NCBI GenBank assembly: GCA_019828595.1
Contig: JAHQRK010000002.1
Span: forward strand, 1,488,001-1,552,000
DNA from: Aphanomyces cochlioides
Taxonomy: Eukaryota; Oomycota; Saprolegniomycetes; Saprolegniales; Verrucalvaceae
DNA: 64,000 bases
Direction: 5' to 3'
Shown: positions 32,201 through 45,086 of the stretch, piece after piece
Position numbering within the stretch: position 1 is the first letter of the stretch
Layout of the letters: the number at the start of each line of letters is the position of its first letter
Notes under the pieces: model-generated
Told to the model about the DNA's origin: nothing
Databases searched by the model: none
What the model saw: only the letters and a program-made list of their open reading frames with translations
Position numbers and translations under genes: made by a program

Positions 32201-33031
32201 TATCGAAGACATCCTGCTGTCCGAGCGGCCCATTTCCGAAAGCATTCGCTCTACATCGGCTCTTTAAGCATGTAAAGACAATTGGAAGGGAATTACAGCT
32301 TTGTCGGCATATCGAACACTGTGCAATGTATCGGAGAAACGACTCAGTTGACCCTTGTACTTCTCCATGACCTAAATCGAAAATGACATGGTGGACTAGG
32401 ATGAAGAGCACACCTCGCGGGGGAGTAAAAGAGCTTCAACGGTACCAAGTGCCACGCATTTGTATAAATCGTCTTGCTCGAGGAAGTCCGTCGGATCGAT
32501 CACGTCACCGCTTTCACAAATGATGTCGTCTTGGTGGAATTCTCCCGGGACGCGTTCTCGTCCTGGAGCTTTGACCCATGCAGTTCCTGAGCGAACGATG
32601 AAAATATACTGAGAGTCAATGCGCTGGGAGAAGAGTGTCGCGTTCGGCGCATACGACTTGACGTGGACGTGCGAGTTCAGATCCATGAGAGCAGCGCGGT
32701 GCAAGTTTTGAAAGATCGGTACGGAACAGAGAAGTGAGAGAGGCGACATGTTGCGAAGACGCGCGACGCTTTCGTTCTCATACGCTTCTTGTACTTTGTC
32801 TTTGGTTTTCTCCATGAATACAATCTGCCTCACGGTTGCTTTCCACCGTTTGCGGATCCATTGCTTCTTGTCTGATGATGGTGTGGATACGACGGGAGAC
32901 GATGGTCGAATCGTGTCTTGTTCTTTTCCATCGATCAAGACTTGGATTTCCTGTAATTCCTTCTTGATTTCGCTCACGATCTGTGCATCCGCTTCCAAGA
33001 TCGACTTGATTGCCGTTGATGCTTCCCTCAT
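29263..33031 (-). CDS. Phosphoinositide 3-kinase with N-terminal cNMP-binding-like and GAF-like domains
   Basis: Nine exons: 33031-32414, 32371-32297, 32250-32008, 31959-31618, 31578-31179, 31130-30814, 30768-30516, 30474-30278, 30222-29263. Introns are 39-55 nt and the product is 1134 residues. Domains: cyclic-nucleotide-binding-like (about 98-206, LLCSVPIFQNL...YIFIVRSGTAWVK...LLLPRE); GAF-like (about 250-415, IQCMARLFQRVFLADIVRLH, VGLPGLIYG, RSVMAVPVF, LHLLEMAATF); C2 (about 430-570); helical PIK domain (about 590-760, FPDPFVRAYAVRCLDSL, HHDSALMRFLFVRAL); kinase (about 815-1134) with Lys873 (VIFKCGDDLRQDQ), DRHNDN (996-1001) and DFG (1014-1016). The kinase motifs are complete and resemble class I/II enzymes. 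The sensor regions suggest ligand control; the ligand is unknown. Confidence 0.82.
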
Positions 33032-33093
33032 CTTTCAAGTTCCAATTTCGTACTACCAAGTGGCAGTTTCAGCGGACTCGATGCATCTCACCT

Positions 33094-33740
33094 TCATTGA
33101 AAAGGCACTTTGATATTTTTCACAGGGTTGCTCCTCAGGAAGATTTGCTCAATCAACCATGAGGCATCCATGCATACATACTTCTTATCCAGAGATCTTG
33201 CGTCATCGATCCATGTTTCGTCATCAAAAGTGTTTTGCCACAATTGCTGCCATATCCAAGGGATCCAGTCTGTCTTTGAACCTGTTGTCGTTGTCCATCC
33301 TCTCCTTGAGGCACCAGGAAGGAGCCGTGGCAGACTTCTCGCAGGTGCAAATCCAGGGAGGAACTTGGCGAATCAAGATGAGGACCAGAAGTACTGTAGG
33401 TCGCGCGCGCCTTTTCACTCAATGATCGAAGCACCCATCCATTCATGACACTCAGAAGCATCTTCAATCAATCAGTCCAACAACGTCATGTCATCTTGTC
33501 GCCATATGCTTACCCACAACATCCAAACAAATTCCAGTGCCCGTTCTTCTCAATGCGTCTCGTTTCTCCGTTGCCTGGAGCACTCACAACTGAACCCACC
33601 TGATTGATTTGAATGGGATCTTTCAACGTCCGTTCTTCGTCTCGTCCGTCGTTGATCGATATGACCTTCCCCTCCACGTCCGACTGGCGGAGATACCACG
33701 ATGTTCTGCACCCAGCAAATATATTCGTCAAAATATATCA
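33094..33740 (-). CDS. Unassigned small multi-exon gene, tentative
   Basis: Three exon-like pieces on the minus strand lie upstream of the PI3K gene. The first (about 33610-33705) reads RTSWYLRQSDVEGKVISIND, ending at a possible donor. The middle (about 33300-33600) is unclear. The last (33094 to about 33270) reads IPWIWQQLWQNTFDDETWID then KKYVCMDASWLIEQIFL before a TGA at 33094-33096. The last block faintly resembles a BRCT C-terminus. No start codon was settled. Splice joins in the middle are ambiguous, so neither product nor function is claimed. Confidence 0.3.
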
Positions 33741-34316
33741 CAAATTGAGCTAATTATGAGTGGAAATGACAAATAAATGAAAATTAGCAATTCAAATTTA
33801 ATCCAAATAAAGTCAATTTGCTGATTGTCGTCGCTGCGATTCCTTTGACACATCCCTCAATTGAGCTTATCATTTGTGTCTTAATCATTTTCATGAGCCC
33901 AAGCGCAGTGGGCAATGCAATCAATCGAATAGCACGAAAGAAATTCAGTTGTGTGTATATTTTGACGTTATTTTCAATGATTTGACGATCTGTCTATTGA
34001 ATAATTTGACGCGGTTATAATTTTGACCGTATTTTATACTGCGAGGTGGAAGCATCTGATGCGTGGCAGAACAAATTCTAGGCAGAGAAAACGAGCGTGC
34101 TAGTCAAGGCGGCGACGGCAACCGCGGCGTTTCACGGCGAAACGATCGAATGAACAATCGGCAGTGTTTTATAATGCATGAGGTTGCCGCCGTCTCTCGC
34201 GAATTGTTTCCACGAAATCACATACAAAAAGTTTTTTTCTTCAAAATTCAATGAAAAATAAATTTTCAAGACGTTTTTTCTCATTCCATTTTGAGCGCTG
34301 TAACAGAGTGAGAAAC
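33741..34316. other. Intergenic, promoter side of the myosin gene
   Basis: AT-rich, with no supported gene. An in-frame ATG at 34251 precedes the chosen myosin start at 34317 and would add 22 basic residues. Confidence 0.4.
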
Positions 34317-37300
34317 ATGACCGACAAGATTCGCGTCGGCGATCTCTACTGGAAGAAGGTCGGAAGCAATGGATGGGTCCTGGGGAAGGTCAGCGCTTTG
34401 GACGGCGATAATGCGACGTTTGAACTCGTGGACGAAGAATCGGGCGATGTCATGCAGTCAGTTCAACAGGAAGTCGTCGACGTCGCGCTGAACCCGATTT
34501 TCCCCGCGAATCCACAATTTAGGTATGCCTGGTGCCAGAAAGTTAGCAAATCTGGATGACCTTGTATAGCACATGTGCCGACATGACGTCGCTCCATCAT
34601 TTACACGAAGCAGCGCTTGTCAAGAATTTACAGGACCGATCTGTCCTTTCCAACCAAAGGCCATACACATTCATGGCAAATGTATTGATCGCAGTGAATC
34701 CACTTCGATATCTTGAAGAACCTGACAAGAAAGGTTACATTGGACAATCTCTAGACAAGTGTCCACCCCATCCATACCATGTCGCTGAGGTAAGTGTCGA
34801 GCGCACGACGGGACCGTCATATGATGCCTAGAGCGCATATCGCCAATTGGCAACCGTTCGACCTGTGATGCAAAACCAGTCGATTATTATCAGTGGTGAA
34901 AGTGGTTCAGGAAAAACCGAGACGTCAAAGATTATTTTGGACTTTCTCACAGTGCGCGCCATGGCCAATTCGTCCGAGAATCGCGACAGCATGGATAGCG
35001 AAGAACCTGAAGTTACACACAACAAGAAGGAATCGCTTCGGCCGTCGCGAGTTCTTTCTTCATTTTCAAGCCGAAATATCACCAGTATGCTCACCTCCAA
35101 CGTCACTCTGGGTGAACGACTGATGGAAACTATTCCTATCTTGGAATCATTTGGGAATGCCAAGACACATCGCAACCACAACTCGTCCCGCTTTGGCAAG
35201 TACATGCGGCTCCAATTTTCTTCTCGACACCATGAGCTGACTGGGGCGTCCATCGATACCTATTTGCTGGAGAAGTCTCGTCTCGTCCATCCACCCACAG
35301 GCGAAAGAAATTTTCACATCTTTTACGAATTGATTCGGTCTGGCCGAACAGATTTGCTTGACCAAGTGCATTTGACAGCGAGCTCTGACCCGGAAGTGAT
35401 GATCGAGTCGTTCCATTATTTGAATAGATCAGGATGCACAACGAGCGACATCTTGAACGATGCATCAAACTTTGACAAGCTTACGGACGCGCTCGTTCTT
35501 GTTGGCATTGATTCGGCCATGCAATTGGAATTGTTCCGGTTGGTGGCTGGGCTTTTACATTTGGGTAATGTTTCCTTCGATGAAGAAGAAACAGACGAAG
35601 GCACAACTGCATGCATCGGACCCAAGGCGGAACCGTCATTGGAGACAGCAGCGTCGCTTCTTGGAATGCAAAAGGATATTTTGGCAAGTGCCATGTTGAC
35701 AAAGCGCATCACTCGAAGTCAAGGAGGCCGTCGCAATTCGATATACTATCTGAAGAAGGATGTGCGTCAAGCGACGTATTCCCGTGACACAATCGCAAAA
35801 ACAATTTACGAACAAGTGTTTGGCTGGCTCATGCGAAAATGCGCCCAAGCTCTTGAGTACAACGAAGCGCTGCGTGATGTGCTGCCGTATATTGGTGTGT
35901 TGGATATATTTGGTTTCGAAGATTTTGAACCACGAAATCGCAATTCATTCGAGCAACTCTTGATCAACTATGCCAATGAAACTCTCCAGAGCATCTTCAA
36001 CACATGTATTTTTCAAGCTGAGCAGGAACTGTACATGTCGGAGCACATTCATATGGCCAACAATGTGTCCCTTCAATTCCCCTTTGCCTTGCCTGGACAA
36101 CCTCTTGTGACGAATACGTCTGACGTCAAGTACGATTCTAACATGTGGATTTCCTCTTCACCTTTTTAGGCCCCTTTCAGAGCGTTTGAATGACACTAGC
36201 GAGTTGATCACTTATGTTGACAATCAAGAATGTCTGAATTTAATTGCTTCGCGATCAGGAGGTAGGTCAAGGACGATATAGAAGCCTTACTGAGAGTGAA
36301 CCACTAGGTATCTTTTCGACCATCGATGCTGTCTCGCGCCTTCCTGGTCCCTCGGATAAGAAACTTAACGAACGACTTCACACTCTTTTCAAACGACATG
36401 CTTGGTACTGTTTTCAACCCTGTTGCTGCTCTGATCTTTATCTAGCTTCCCTACTCCCCATCCAAAAGAAGCCCATGAAATGTTTTGTGTGGTGCATTAC
36501 GCTGGTCAAGTGAAATACCACATTGAATCGTTCATCGACAAGAACAACAATATCATTTCCGCTCAATTTGAAGAACTAATCCACATTTCGAAATCTGCAG
36601 TGTTAAAATCTCAACCGTTGGTATCAGTTGCGCCTGCCAACTCCAAAGGCGGAAGTGTAACTCAAATGTTTTCGGTCCAAATGCGCGGCCTTGCCAGTGA
36701 ATTGGAAGGGACTAGATGCAACTTCATCCGATGTATCAAGCCAAATGCTGCTATGAAAGTGGGTGTTTTCGATCGAGCTAGCGTTGTTGATCAATTGCGA
36801 TGTTCCGGAACGGTTCAAGCTTGCTCTGTCTTGAAAGTTGGTTTGCCCACACGTATTTTGTATGCAGAAGTTGTGGACACGTATCTGCCTCTCGTGGGAC
36901 AAGACGTATATGAAAAATTCAACTGCAACGAACGCTTGTTTACTCAAGCCATTTGTGCTGCATTACAGTTTCCGCCTGATGCATATCGCTTAGGTGACAC
37001 CCGTTTGTTCTTCCGAACAGGTACTTCAATGTTTACGAAAAGCTCTCACAGTGTCGCACAGGCAAAATCGATTTACTGGACAAATTACTGAATGTGAGCT
37101 CCATGGAGGCTCAAGTGCCTAAAACTCTTGTGAATTACCTCGTAAAACGCCGTTGGTTGAATGCAGTGACGAAAGTTATGGTTTACAAAATGTGGGAGAA
37201 GCTGTTTCATGAATGCCGATTCCGTCGATCTGCTTTAACAATTCAATGTTGGTGGCGCCAGTATCGTGCTCGCCAAGAATTGAAGTCGCTCAAGTCACAA

Positions 37301-38199
37301 GCGCGTATCGCCGCCATCTTGGCAAAGTGGTCAAAGAAGTTGCAAGTGATGAAGGCTTTCTCGGGCAAACCGGAAGAAAAGTTGAGTTTGCTCAATGGTT
37401 TGTTGTCCAAGTCTGTTTTACCCCGTGGTCAAAAGTGGTTGCTCACTTGGCTTGGACCTCTACAACGTGCGATGTATGTTCAAAAGCTATGTCGCAAAGC
37501 ATGCGTGGCATTTATGGTCAAACAAGGCTTTCTCTGGCTTTACAAAAATGTGAAGGCCAAACGTGCGCAACTTTTGTTGCAAACACAGGTTTCCTTTGCA
37601 CTCCACATTGTTGATTTTAAAATTGATAATAGGTTCGCATTGTATTGGCCAAACGACGGCTGAAGGAACTCGTGCGCAAACGTCGCGCACGAGACAACTG
37701 GCGCAAGGCGATCTTTGGCGCCCGTGTTATTTCGGTGTTCGTACGGCAATTCAACCGCGTGCACTTGCATCGTCTGGAAATTTGCCAAGGGGAACTAATT
37801 GCTGCGAATGAAAGTCTGCAAGCTCGAGTCACCGAACTAACGGAAAGGCTGAAAATTGCCGAAGCCGAAAAGGTGTCGCTCGCTTCCGTTGTTGCCACAA
37901 ACACCGCAATGCTTGCAGAACGAGAAACTCAAATTCGAATGCTCGAGTCTCAAATGGACATGGCAAAGTCTAAAGCTGCTCAGCCAGACTCGCTGTTTTT
38001 GCGAATTTTCAAGTTTTTCACGTGTAGCTCCACCAAGACTGACGGAATTGTCGATGAGTCAGAAGTGTCGCGGACTGCCGTGTTGAGCGATGAGAGCTCA
38101 TTCAGAGAAGAAATTTCGGTCCAGCGTGTGCCAATCACGCCGCCGAAAAAGAAATTGAGAAACAACCACGTTTGGAAAGTCAGCCGATTTTGCTTCTAG
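34317..38199 (+). CDS. Unconventional myosin heavy chain
   Basis: Eight exons: 34317-34522, 34570-34789, 34832-36129, 36170-36261, 36308-36404, 36446-37020, 37062-37588, 37633-38199; introns are 40-47 nt. The product is 1051 residues. An SH3-like N-terminal fold (DLYWKKVGSNGWVLGKVSAL) precedes the motor: P-loop GESGSGKTET (about 164-173), switch I region NHNSSRFGKYM, switch II DIFGFEDFE, and actin-binding NFIRCIKPNA. One IQ-type motif (about 746-760, ALTIQCWWRQYRARQ) leads to a basic helical neck and a short coiled coil (about 905-970, NESLQARVTELTERLK). The basic tail has no recognised cargo domain. It should be an actin motor; the class is unresolved, as oomycetes have many private classes. 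Confidence 0.9.
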
Positions 38200-38365
38200 A
38201 CGCACGTCATTTAAATGGGCATCGATCGAAGACCCCATTTGTGCTTTCTGGATCCTATTTTGATTTCCATAGTTACCAACACCCTTCAACGATAAGGGAG
38301 TAAATTATAATGCAGAGTTTTCGTGTATTTGATATGACTTTGTTGAATTTGTCCGTTTTTGTTCA

Positions 38366-40696
38366 TCACGCATAGATAACCATTTTTTCTTCGATGTTCA
38401 GACGGCATATTGGGCAGCGCAATACTTCCGAGTGATTTGCACATGTCTCGCACATGCACACATGACGACATGGCAGGCATAAGATAGTTTTCTCCGCTGC
38501 CATACAAATCACGCAGAGTTTCTGTTCTTGCTGAACTTCCACCTGGCGGTCCAAGGCTTCGCGTTGCTCCATGATTTTTTGTTCCTGAAATGCGTGAGGA
38601 GAGCCTCGAAACATATTTGCACCTTGATCGCTCGAGCTTTATACAAAGCTGTGTCTAGTGTGTCTTCGAGATCTCTCAGCTCAGCCACGCTGAGTAAATG
38701 GAGGGATTGGGTATGCCTACAAATCCAAGTTTAACTTGCCCTCGATGACCTAAATAATCACCCAGTCAACTCTTGCAAACGTCGCCTCAGTGTTTCGATC
38801 ACATGTTCGTTCTGACGCATGCGCTTCATGTGTTCGCGGTGTTTGTGTTCGTTGACTTGGATGCGTTTTCTCAGGCTAGAGAGGCTGAGCATGGCCTCCT
38901 CCTGTTGTTGTTCGCGCAACCGATACTTATCCAGCATACTCTTGAGCTTTTCATTTTCAAGCTACAGAAATACTGAATATTGCGCAGACAATTCGCGTTT
39001 ACCAGGACAGCATTTCGATCTTGTTCAATGTAGTGGATCAAATACTCAAGGTGTTCATTGCGCTGATTCAATTGCCCAGCAATTTCGACATCACCTTCTT
39101 CGTCTTCACTAATCAAATCCATCGCATGCAATGTCAATTCTTCGGTCTCAGTATCACCATCTTTGGCATGGCTTCCATGGTACTCTCGAAAAAGCATCGC
39201 ACGAATGGGAGGTGCAGCAAGAGACCACCTCAGACCATCAAGGATTCGTGCCGCGAGCGTTGCCTGCTGACGATTTTGAAATTCGACAAATCCGTGCCTA
39301 TGCATATCGAAAAGTTAACTCTCCTTGCATATTGCAAAATTACCCTTTGATTGAAGTGGCATTTGGAGCAAAAGGAAGAATTACTTGAATCGGATTCGAT
39401 AGCATCGAGAATATTTGCACCAAGAACAAGTTGTGGAGAGCATCAAATTCTGCTCCTCGCGTCACGCGTGGCAAATTAACCAGAACAACGACGCAACCAA
39501 AGCACGTTCCAGGGCGTGCAGTTCCAAATTCATATTGCGCCTACAGGAACATAATGAAAGAAATATCAAGCAACAGGAACCATGTCAAAAACTGGCCAAG
39601 GGAAGGTATTGTCTTGTTGAACGGTTTTCATGATCGATTTGAGAGACATAAAGGAGCTTGATGGCTTAGAAATACCCTCTTCGTCATGGGCATCAGACAC
39701 TGCTTTCACCAAAGCGAGGAACATTTTCAGATCATCATGCTGCTCGTTGTTTCCATCATTGATATCAATATATGCGTCGTGAAGAGCTGGTAGCGCAATG
39801 GTTGCCTCAAAGCCCATATCCACAAGATGTGATAGTAGACTCATTTGCAGGTCGGGAATATCAATTTCTTCTACTTCAACCTGATTGCCTATCTCTTCTT
39901 CTTCATCTGAGGATATTGAGTCGTGGATGTCATCCACATTGGCACCATGGTCAGACTCATCCGAGAGAATATCATGTTGATGTAAAGGAGCAGGAACAGG
40001 GTGCTTAGGATTGCTCTCTTCACACCGAGAAGAAGATCCCAAGGGGAGAGGACGTTTAGAAATATTTTCTGGTCGCCGACCAGAAAATCCCACAGCTTCA
40101 GACTGAGGTGGAAGATACCGAGGTGGAAGAGGCATTCGACGGAGCTGCTGCGGACGCACAGGCTCAAACATTTCATATCGAGGGCCAATGATTCGATTGA
40201 TGTGTGTTTGCGGCGAGAGGCAGTCTGGTGACAAAGGGCGGAGAATCATTGTAGGCGCAGGATCAGCTTGATGATCTGTTGGAAGACTTTCATTTCTGTC
40301 TGTTTCTCCGTCTTGTTTCATGTTTATACAAGGAATAAGCATATTCAAGTCTACCTTCTTCATCGAGGGTTCTCACAGCGATTTCTCCCTCTTCGCATGA
40401 GCTTTCATCGTCCTCATACATGTATGCGGCCGGAATGTTGTACCTGCCGTCACCTTCATCTACATTCTTCAGTCAAGCGTGGATATCCGCCACGAAAGGT
40501 ACCCAATGCACTTATGGATGAGGCGATGTCCTTTCCGATTGTACTAGGGCCGACTGTGTTGTGAATTAACGCCATGAGGTAATCGAAATCCACGCCATCT
40601 ACAGCAGTCTGATGTTTCAGTACACACACGGAGTAGGAAGGAGCAGCTTGAGATCGTCTATACTTCGTTCTTCATACCTCCTTCGTCCGCTGACAT
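38366..40696 (-). CDS. RRM - coiled-coil - C-terminal RING protein
   Basis: Nine exons: 40696-40678, 40598-40503, 40459-40355, 40311-39581, 39540-39344, 39297-39003, 38961-38762, 38716-38623, 38584-38366, giving 651 residues. The first intron (79 nt) is the least certain; the others are 38-46 nt. An acidic low-complexity region contains a UBA-like helix set (LLSHLVDMGFEATIALPALH). The RRM (about 325-410) has CVVVLVNLPRV as RNP2 and GHGFVEFQNR as RNP1. A coiled coil follows (LENEKLKSMLDKYRLREQQQ). The C-terminal RING is CVICMAAEKTILCLPCRHVC...CPICRLNIEEKMVI, of the C3HC4 kind seen in IAP-type E3 ligases. I infer an RNA-linked ubiquitin ligase; the target is unknown. Confidence 0.82.
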
Positions 40697-43314
40697 GAGA
40701 GCCGCCAAAGATCGGACAACTCGCGCCTTTGTAAAAAATTCGGAAATGAGCTCCAGAGCAGTTTTTGTCCAATAAACGCGTTTTACTCATATCACATTTA
40801 TGACCTAAAATGAATGTATATAAAATATTGGTTTTTAACTTTTGGACTGTTTTGAGCGGTACAATTTGAGCGTATTGACCTAAAACGCAAATAGATTCAT
40901 GATCACGTTTTATTCCATCTCAAGGATGGCGCCAGAGGTGAATCTGGAGCGAACGCAAGCTTCAACTGGCGGAAGAACTTCATGGACAAGAGAGGCTCAA
41001 GCTCATAGCGCTATCCTGTGCAGAAACGCCGAAATCTCGTCTCGATGAATCCGACATTCTTGTTTGGCTTCAAGCCAAATCGATCTTTTGTATGCTGCGA
41101 ATCAAACCGTTCAAGCTGAGACTCAAGAAAGTACACACCTCTGATGGCAAGATTGCAGCAAATGCTGACGATGTCTTCTTGGGTGGTGGCGCGCGAGCAA
41201 AACGCTCGTCAGAATATGTTCCTGGACCCAAGGCAGCCGTCGTTGTGCCACGCAACTTCGGTGCCCCAACGACATTGTGCACCATAGCAGCAGTCTAGAC
41301 TCTTCTTGTCAAAACGAATCTGAATAGAGCCTGAAGACCGAAACAAGACGTTGTGCATTGGACGTCATGGCGCCATATTTGACGTGGGATTGCGCAACTG
41401 TGTCTTGAATGGTATTCTAGATCATCAATCGATTGGATCACGACTGCTCTCGAAGTTTGTACCCGAATGTTGGGTTTCTCGTAGACAATGTCTGGTGGAT
41501 GAAATATCCTCTGCTGCTTGGACGACGCGTAGTTTTCTACCACCAAAGGCCCCATCCATCAAAGACGTTCCAGGTACTTCTCACCTGGAAAAGCTGTGTC
41601 GGATTTAAATCGTGGTGTTTGGGACACGGCAACTTTGCTAACTGGAGCTTTACCAAGCGTGCTCTGAACTGGTGACATGTGATCGGATGGCGCAAGAGAA
41701 GGCTACAGGGAATATGAGCACAACTGGTTGGGTCAAAGTTTTCAAGACGGCATGGGGAGACTCAAAGCGAACAGTTTGACTATTGAATGAGCTGCTCTCG
41801 TCATGGATGCCTTTGATTTCGAGCGTATGGAGACGGAGTTTGTATGTGCTGGGTCCAATATCCTCGGGATGACTGCAAAATACGTTGATGAGATGGAAAC
41901 TGTATCAAGAGATGAGTTTACGCATATGGCTCTTTGACAACGCTGGCAAACGAACTAGATTTGTATGCCGGAATGCTTGCAAAGCGCAACTGTCTCGATC
42001 TACCATCGACATACATACTATGAGGTAATCAAGGATGGCGAATTTGTACTTAAAAGCTGCTGCATAAGCCACCGAAGAGTCAGCGACACTTGACGACAGG
42101 GTCTACTCGTACTTGCCTTCAAGTTCTATGACATGTGAGCTGCGTACCTTTTTCTGGCCATGATCGACGTCGTACGTCCCGAGGGGAATGTTATTGTTGA
42201 TTTGGTCGCTTGGGACATCGTACGGCCATCGCTCGGACGATGCAGTGCGTCGATTGCGCTGAACCCCTCGTAGTGTTCGACTGGCAAAGAGGCGTTTCTC
42301 TTCGTATGGGTCAAGCTCTGACGAAAGAATCTGAGTGCTACAACAAACTACTTCACGACATGGAGTTCAAATTGTGTTTTACATCGCCTCGAAGGGATTC
42401 CTTGGTCTGTTGGGGGAGCTATCGGGAGAATGACTTAATGGGCTCTCTGTAGCTTGGTGGGCAAGTCGCCGCCTCATTTGTCTCCTAGAGGCCTTGGATG
42501 CCTGTACAAAGCGTTTTCAGTCAAATGTAGCCGGGGACAGCTTAGGAGACGCACAGTCGCGAACTTTTGCTTCTTTCCGGGTGACCCTGGCATTTCGACC
42601 ATGGGTTTACTGAAATTTACAGACAAGATCGTGCCACAATCTATTTCGAGCTATCCTCGATCGAGTAACGGTGTAGTTTGTCGGTGCTATTCGAGGCATT
42701 CAGCATGGTACATTAGTTAAGGTTTATCTGGGCAAGACCACTTCACAGTCAGAAACATGCTACATTGTATCTTCAAGCCAGATTACAAGAGCTTCCTCGT
42801 GACGTATAAGCAAGTCCATTCTTTTGTCAGACTGGAAGTTCACCAGCATATTTCTCACTACATAAGCTCCATTCGGTCGTAGCTACAGCTGAAATGATGC
42901 AACTCGGGAGACAAACGATCGAAAAGTTGCGTCCATGCGAAATTCGTGTCATTCAGACGTTCAGGGATGTCCCGAGAATACTTGAAGCAACAGGAGCATT
43001 TCAGCCATTGACATAACCATTAAAGACTCAATTGTCTTCGATGGCTGTCGATTTGGACGCGCATTGAGATGTTCTGGTGTTGAGTAAAGACTCAAGGGAT
43101 GCATCATCCATCCTCTGCCGCAAGAAAATCTTATTGGTCTCGAAATGCCAAAAATGAAATAAAAAATTCAATTAATCCGAAATGCAGCTGTCAATTTATT
43201 TCTTTTTACATTTAATGAAATTTGATATTTTTCGGAATTAAAAATGGATTCGGCAGCTTTTTTATATTGACAGGTTGTCGAGGATTGAATCTTCCATTGA
43301 TCAAGTGAAGCTCC
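40697..43314. other. Decayed coding fragments, no intact gene
   Basis: Several plus-strand pieces look coding but do not join. One runs about 40935-41298 (ERLKLIALSCAETPKSRLDE, then SDILVWLQAKSIF). Others are at 41433-41675 (YPNVGFLVDNVWWMKYPLLL), 41801-41938 (MDAFDFERMETEFVCAGSNI) and about 42150-42260 (MIDVVRPEGNVIVDLVAWDI). Stops and shifts separate them. The last resembles parts of the oomycete START-like family, but that is weak. Confidence 0.35.
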
Positions 43315-45060
43315 ATGACGGATCGAGTGGTGCACGTCCTCGACTACGGTGCCGGCAATGTCCGCAGCCTCAAGAACGCGCTCCATGCTATTGGCTACAG
43401 CTCTGTCGATGTTCAGAGCGTTGAAGACATCAATAATGCGACGGTTTTGCTCTTCCCGGGCGTCGGCAATTTCCAGCAAGCCATGTCCTTTCTCAACAAA
43501 AACAACTACGTTGAAGCATTGCGAGCGTATATCCGAGCAAACAAGCACTTCATGGGTATCTGCCTTGGCATGCAAACGCTCTTTGAAGGCAGTGAGGAAT
43601 GTCCGGGTGTCCCGGGCTTGGGTGTCATTCCCGGTGTGGTTTCAAAGTTCCCATCCGAACGTATGGCTGTCCCTCACATCGGCTGGAACGGTATCAATGC
43701 TCATCAACCTTCGTCCCTCTTCTCACACTTCGACACTGCGAACGACCCGACTGTGTACTTTGTCCACTCGTTCCATGCCTCAGCGACGCCTGCAAACCAA
43801 TCGTGGGTGCTCACCACAACGAACTATGGCGATATTGAGTTTGTCAGCTCAGTCCAACATGGAAATGTCGTTGCGACGCAATTCCACCCTGAAAAGAGCG
43901 GTGCAGTTGGCCTCGCTATGCTCCGAGGCTTCCTCGAAGGAACTCCCACTTCCATCACAAATCCCCAAGCACCACTGAAGCCAACCCAATTGCGTAAGCG
44001 TGTCATTGCGTACGTATTTTCGATGATTCACTTCAGCCTAAAAGTTGTATAGCTGCTTGGACGTGCGTTCGAATGATGCTGGCGATTTGGTAGTGACCAA
44101 AGGTGACCAATATGACGTCCGTGAACCTTCAGAAGGTGGCCAAGTGCGAAACATGGGCAAACCTGTCGATCTGTGCACGCGCTACTACAACGAGGTCTAT
44201 TCCCTTTCAACTTCTCCGTTATCATCGTATTATTCTAGGGTGCTGACGAAGTCACATTCCTCAACATTACAAGCTTCCGAGAGCAACCCATTGAGGATAT
44301 TCCCATGTTGGCATTGCTCGAAGCCTCTTCTAAGCAAGTTTTTGTGCCGCTGACCGTCGGAGGAGGCATTCGCTCATACACGGATGATTCTAAGCGTGTC
44401 TGGTCTGCGTTGGACGTGGCTGCTCGATATTTCCGCGCCGGGGCTGACAAAGTCTCGATTGGCAGTGATGCAGTCGACGCTGCTGAAGCCTTCTATGACC
44501 GAAATGGCCAACTAGACGGAAGCAGCTCGATCGAACAAATCTCGACCGTGTATGGCCGTCAAGCTGTCGTCATCTCCGTGGATCCTCGCCGCGTTTACGA
44601 AGAGTCAGCGAAGCACCGTACAATCGAGTTCAAGTACAAGCCAGGCCCAAATGGCGAGCGTCACTGCTGGTACCAAGTCATGGTCAAAGGCGGCCGTGAA
44701 GGACGTGACATGGACGTCGTGCGTCTCGTGCAAGCTTGTGAAGCTCTTGGTGCGGGTGAAATCTTGCTTAACTGCGTCGACATGGATGGTCAAAACAATG
44801 GCTACGATCTCGACTTGATTCAACTAGTCAAGTCATCCGTGACGATTCCAGTGATTGCTTCCAGTGGTGCTGGTCGTCCTGAGCACTTCACCACAGTCTT
44901 TGAGTGCGACTTTGTCCATGTTTCTTATCTAACTTGCTGCTGTAGTGTCACCAAATGCGATGCTGCTCTCGCTGCTGGTATTTTCCACCGTGAAGAAGTC
45001 TCGATTAGCCAAGTCAAGGCACAATTGCACCAAGATGGTGTGGCAGTCCGCCGAACATAA
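43315..45060 (+). CDS. HIS7: Imidazole glycerol phosphate synthase, fused HisH-HisF
   Basis: Four exons (43315-44009, 44053-44194, 44239-44903, 44946-45060; introns 42-44 nt) give 538 residues. The glutaminase half has [10 protein letters not shown], the nucleophile Cys83 in GICLGMQ, and His191/Glu193 in FHPEK. The cyclase half starts [12 protein letters not shown] with a catalytic Asp, then [38 protein letters not shown] with the second Asp, and IASSGAG. The enzyme converts PRFAR plus glutamine to IGP and AICAR in histidine synthesis. The fused form is the yeast/plant type and shows the organism makes histidine. All key residues are present. The gene ends 26 bp from the next, convergent gene. 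Confidence 0.95.
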
Positions 45061-45086
45061 GATCTTTGACAACTCACGGTGCCATG

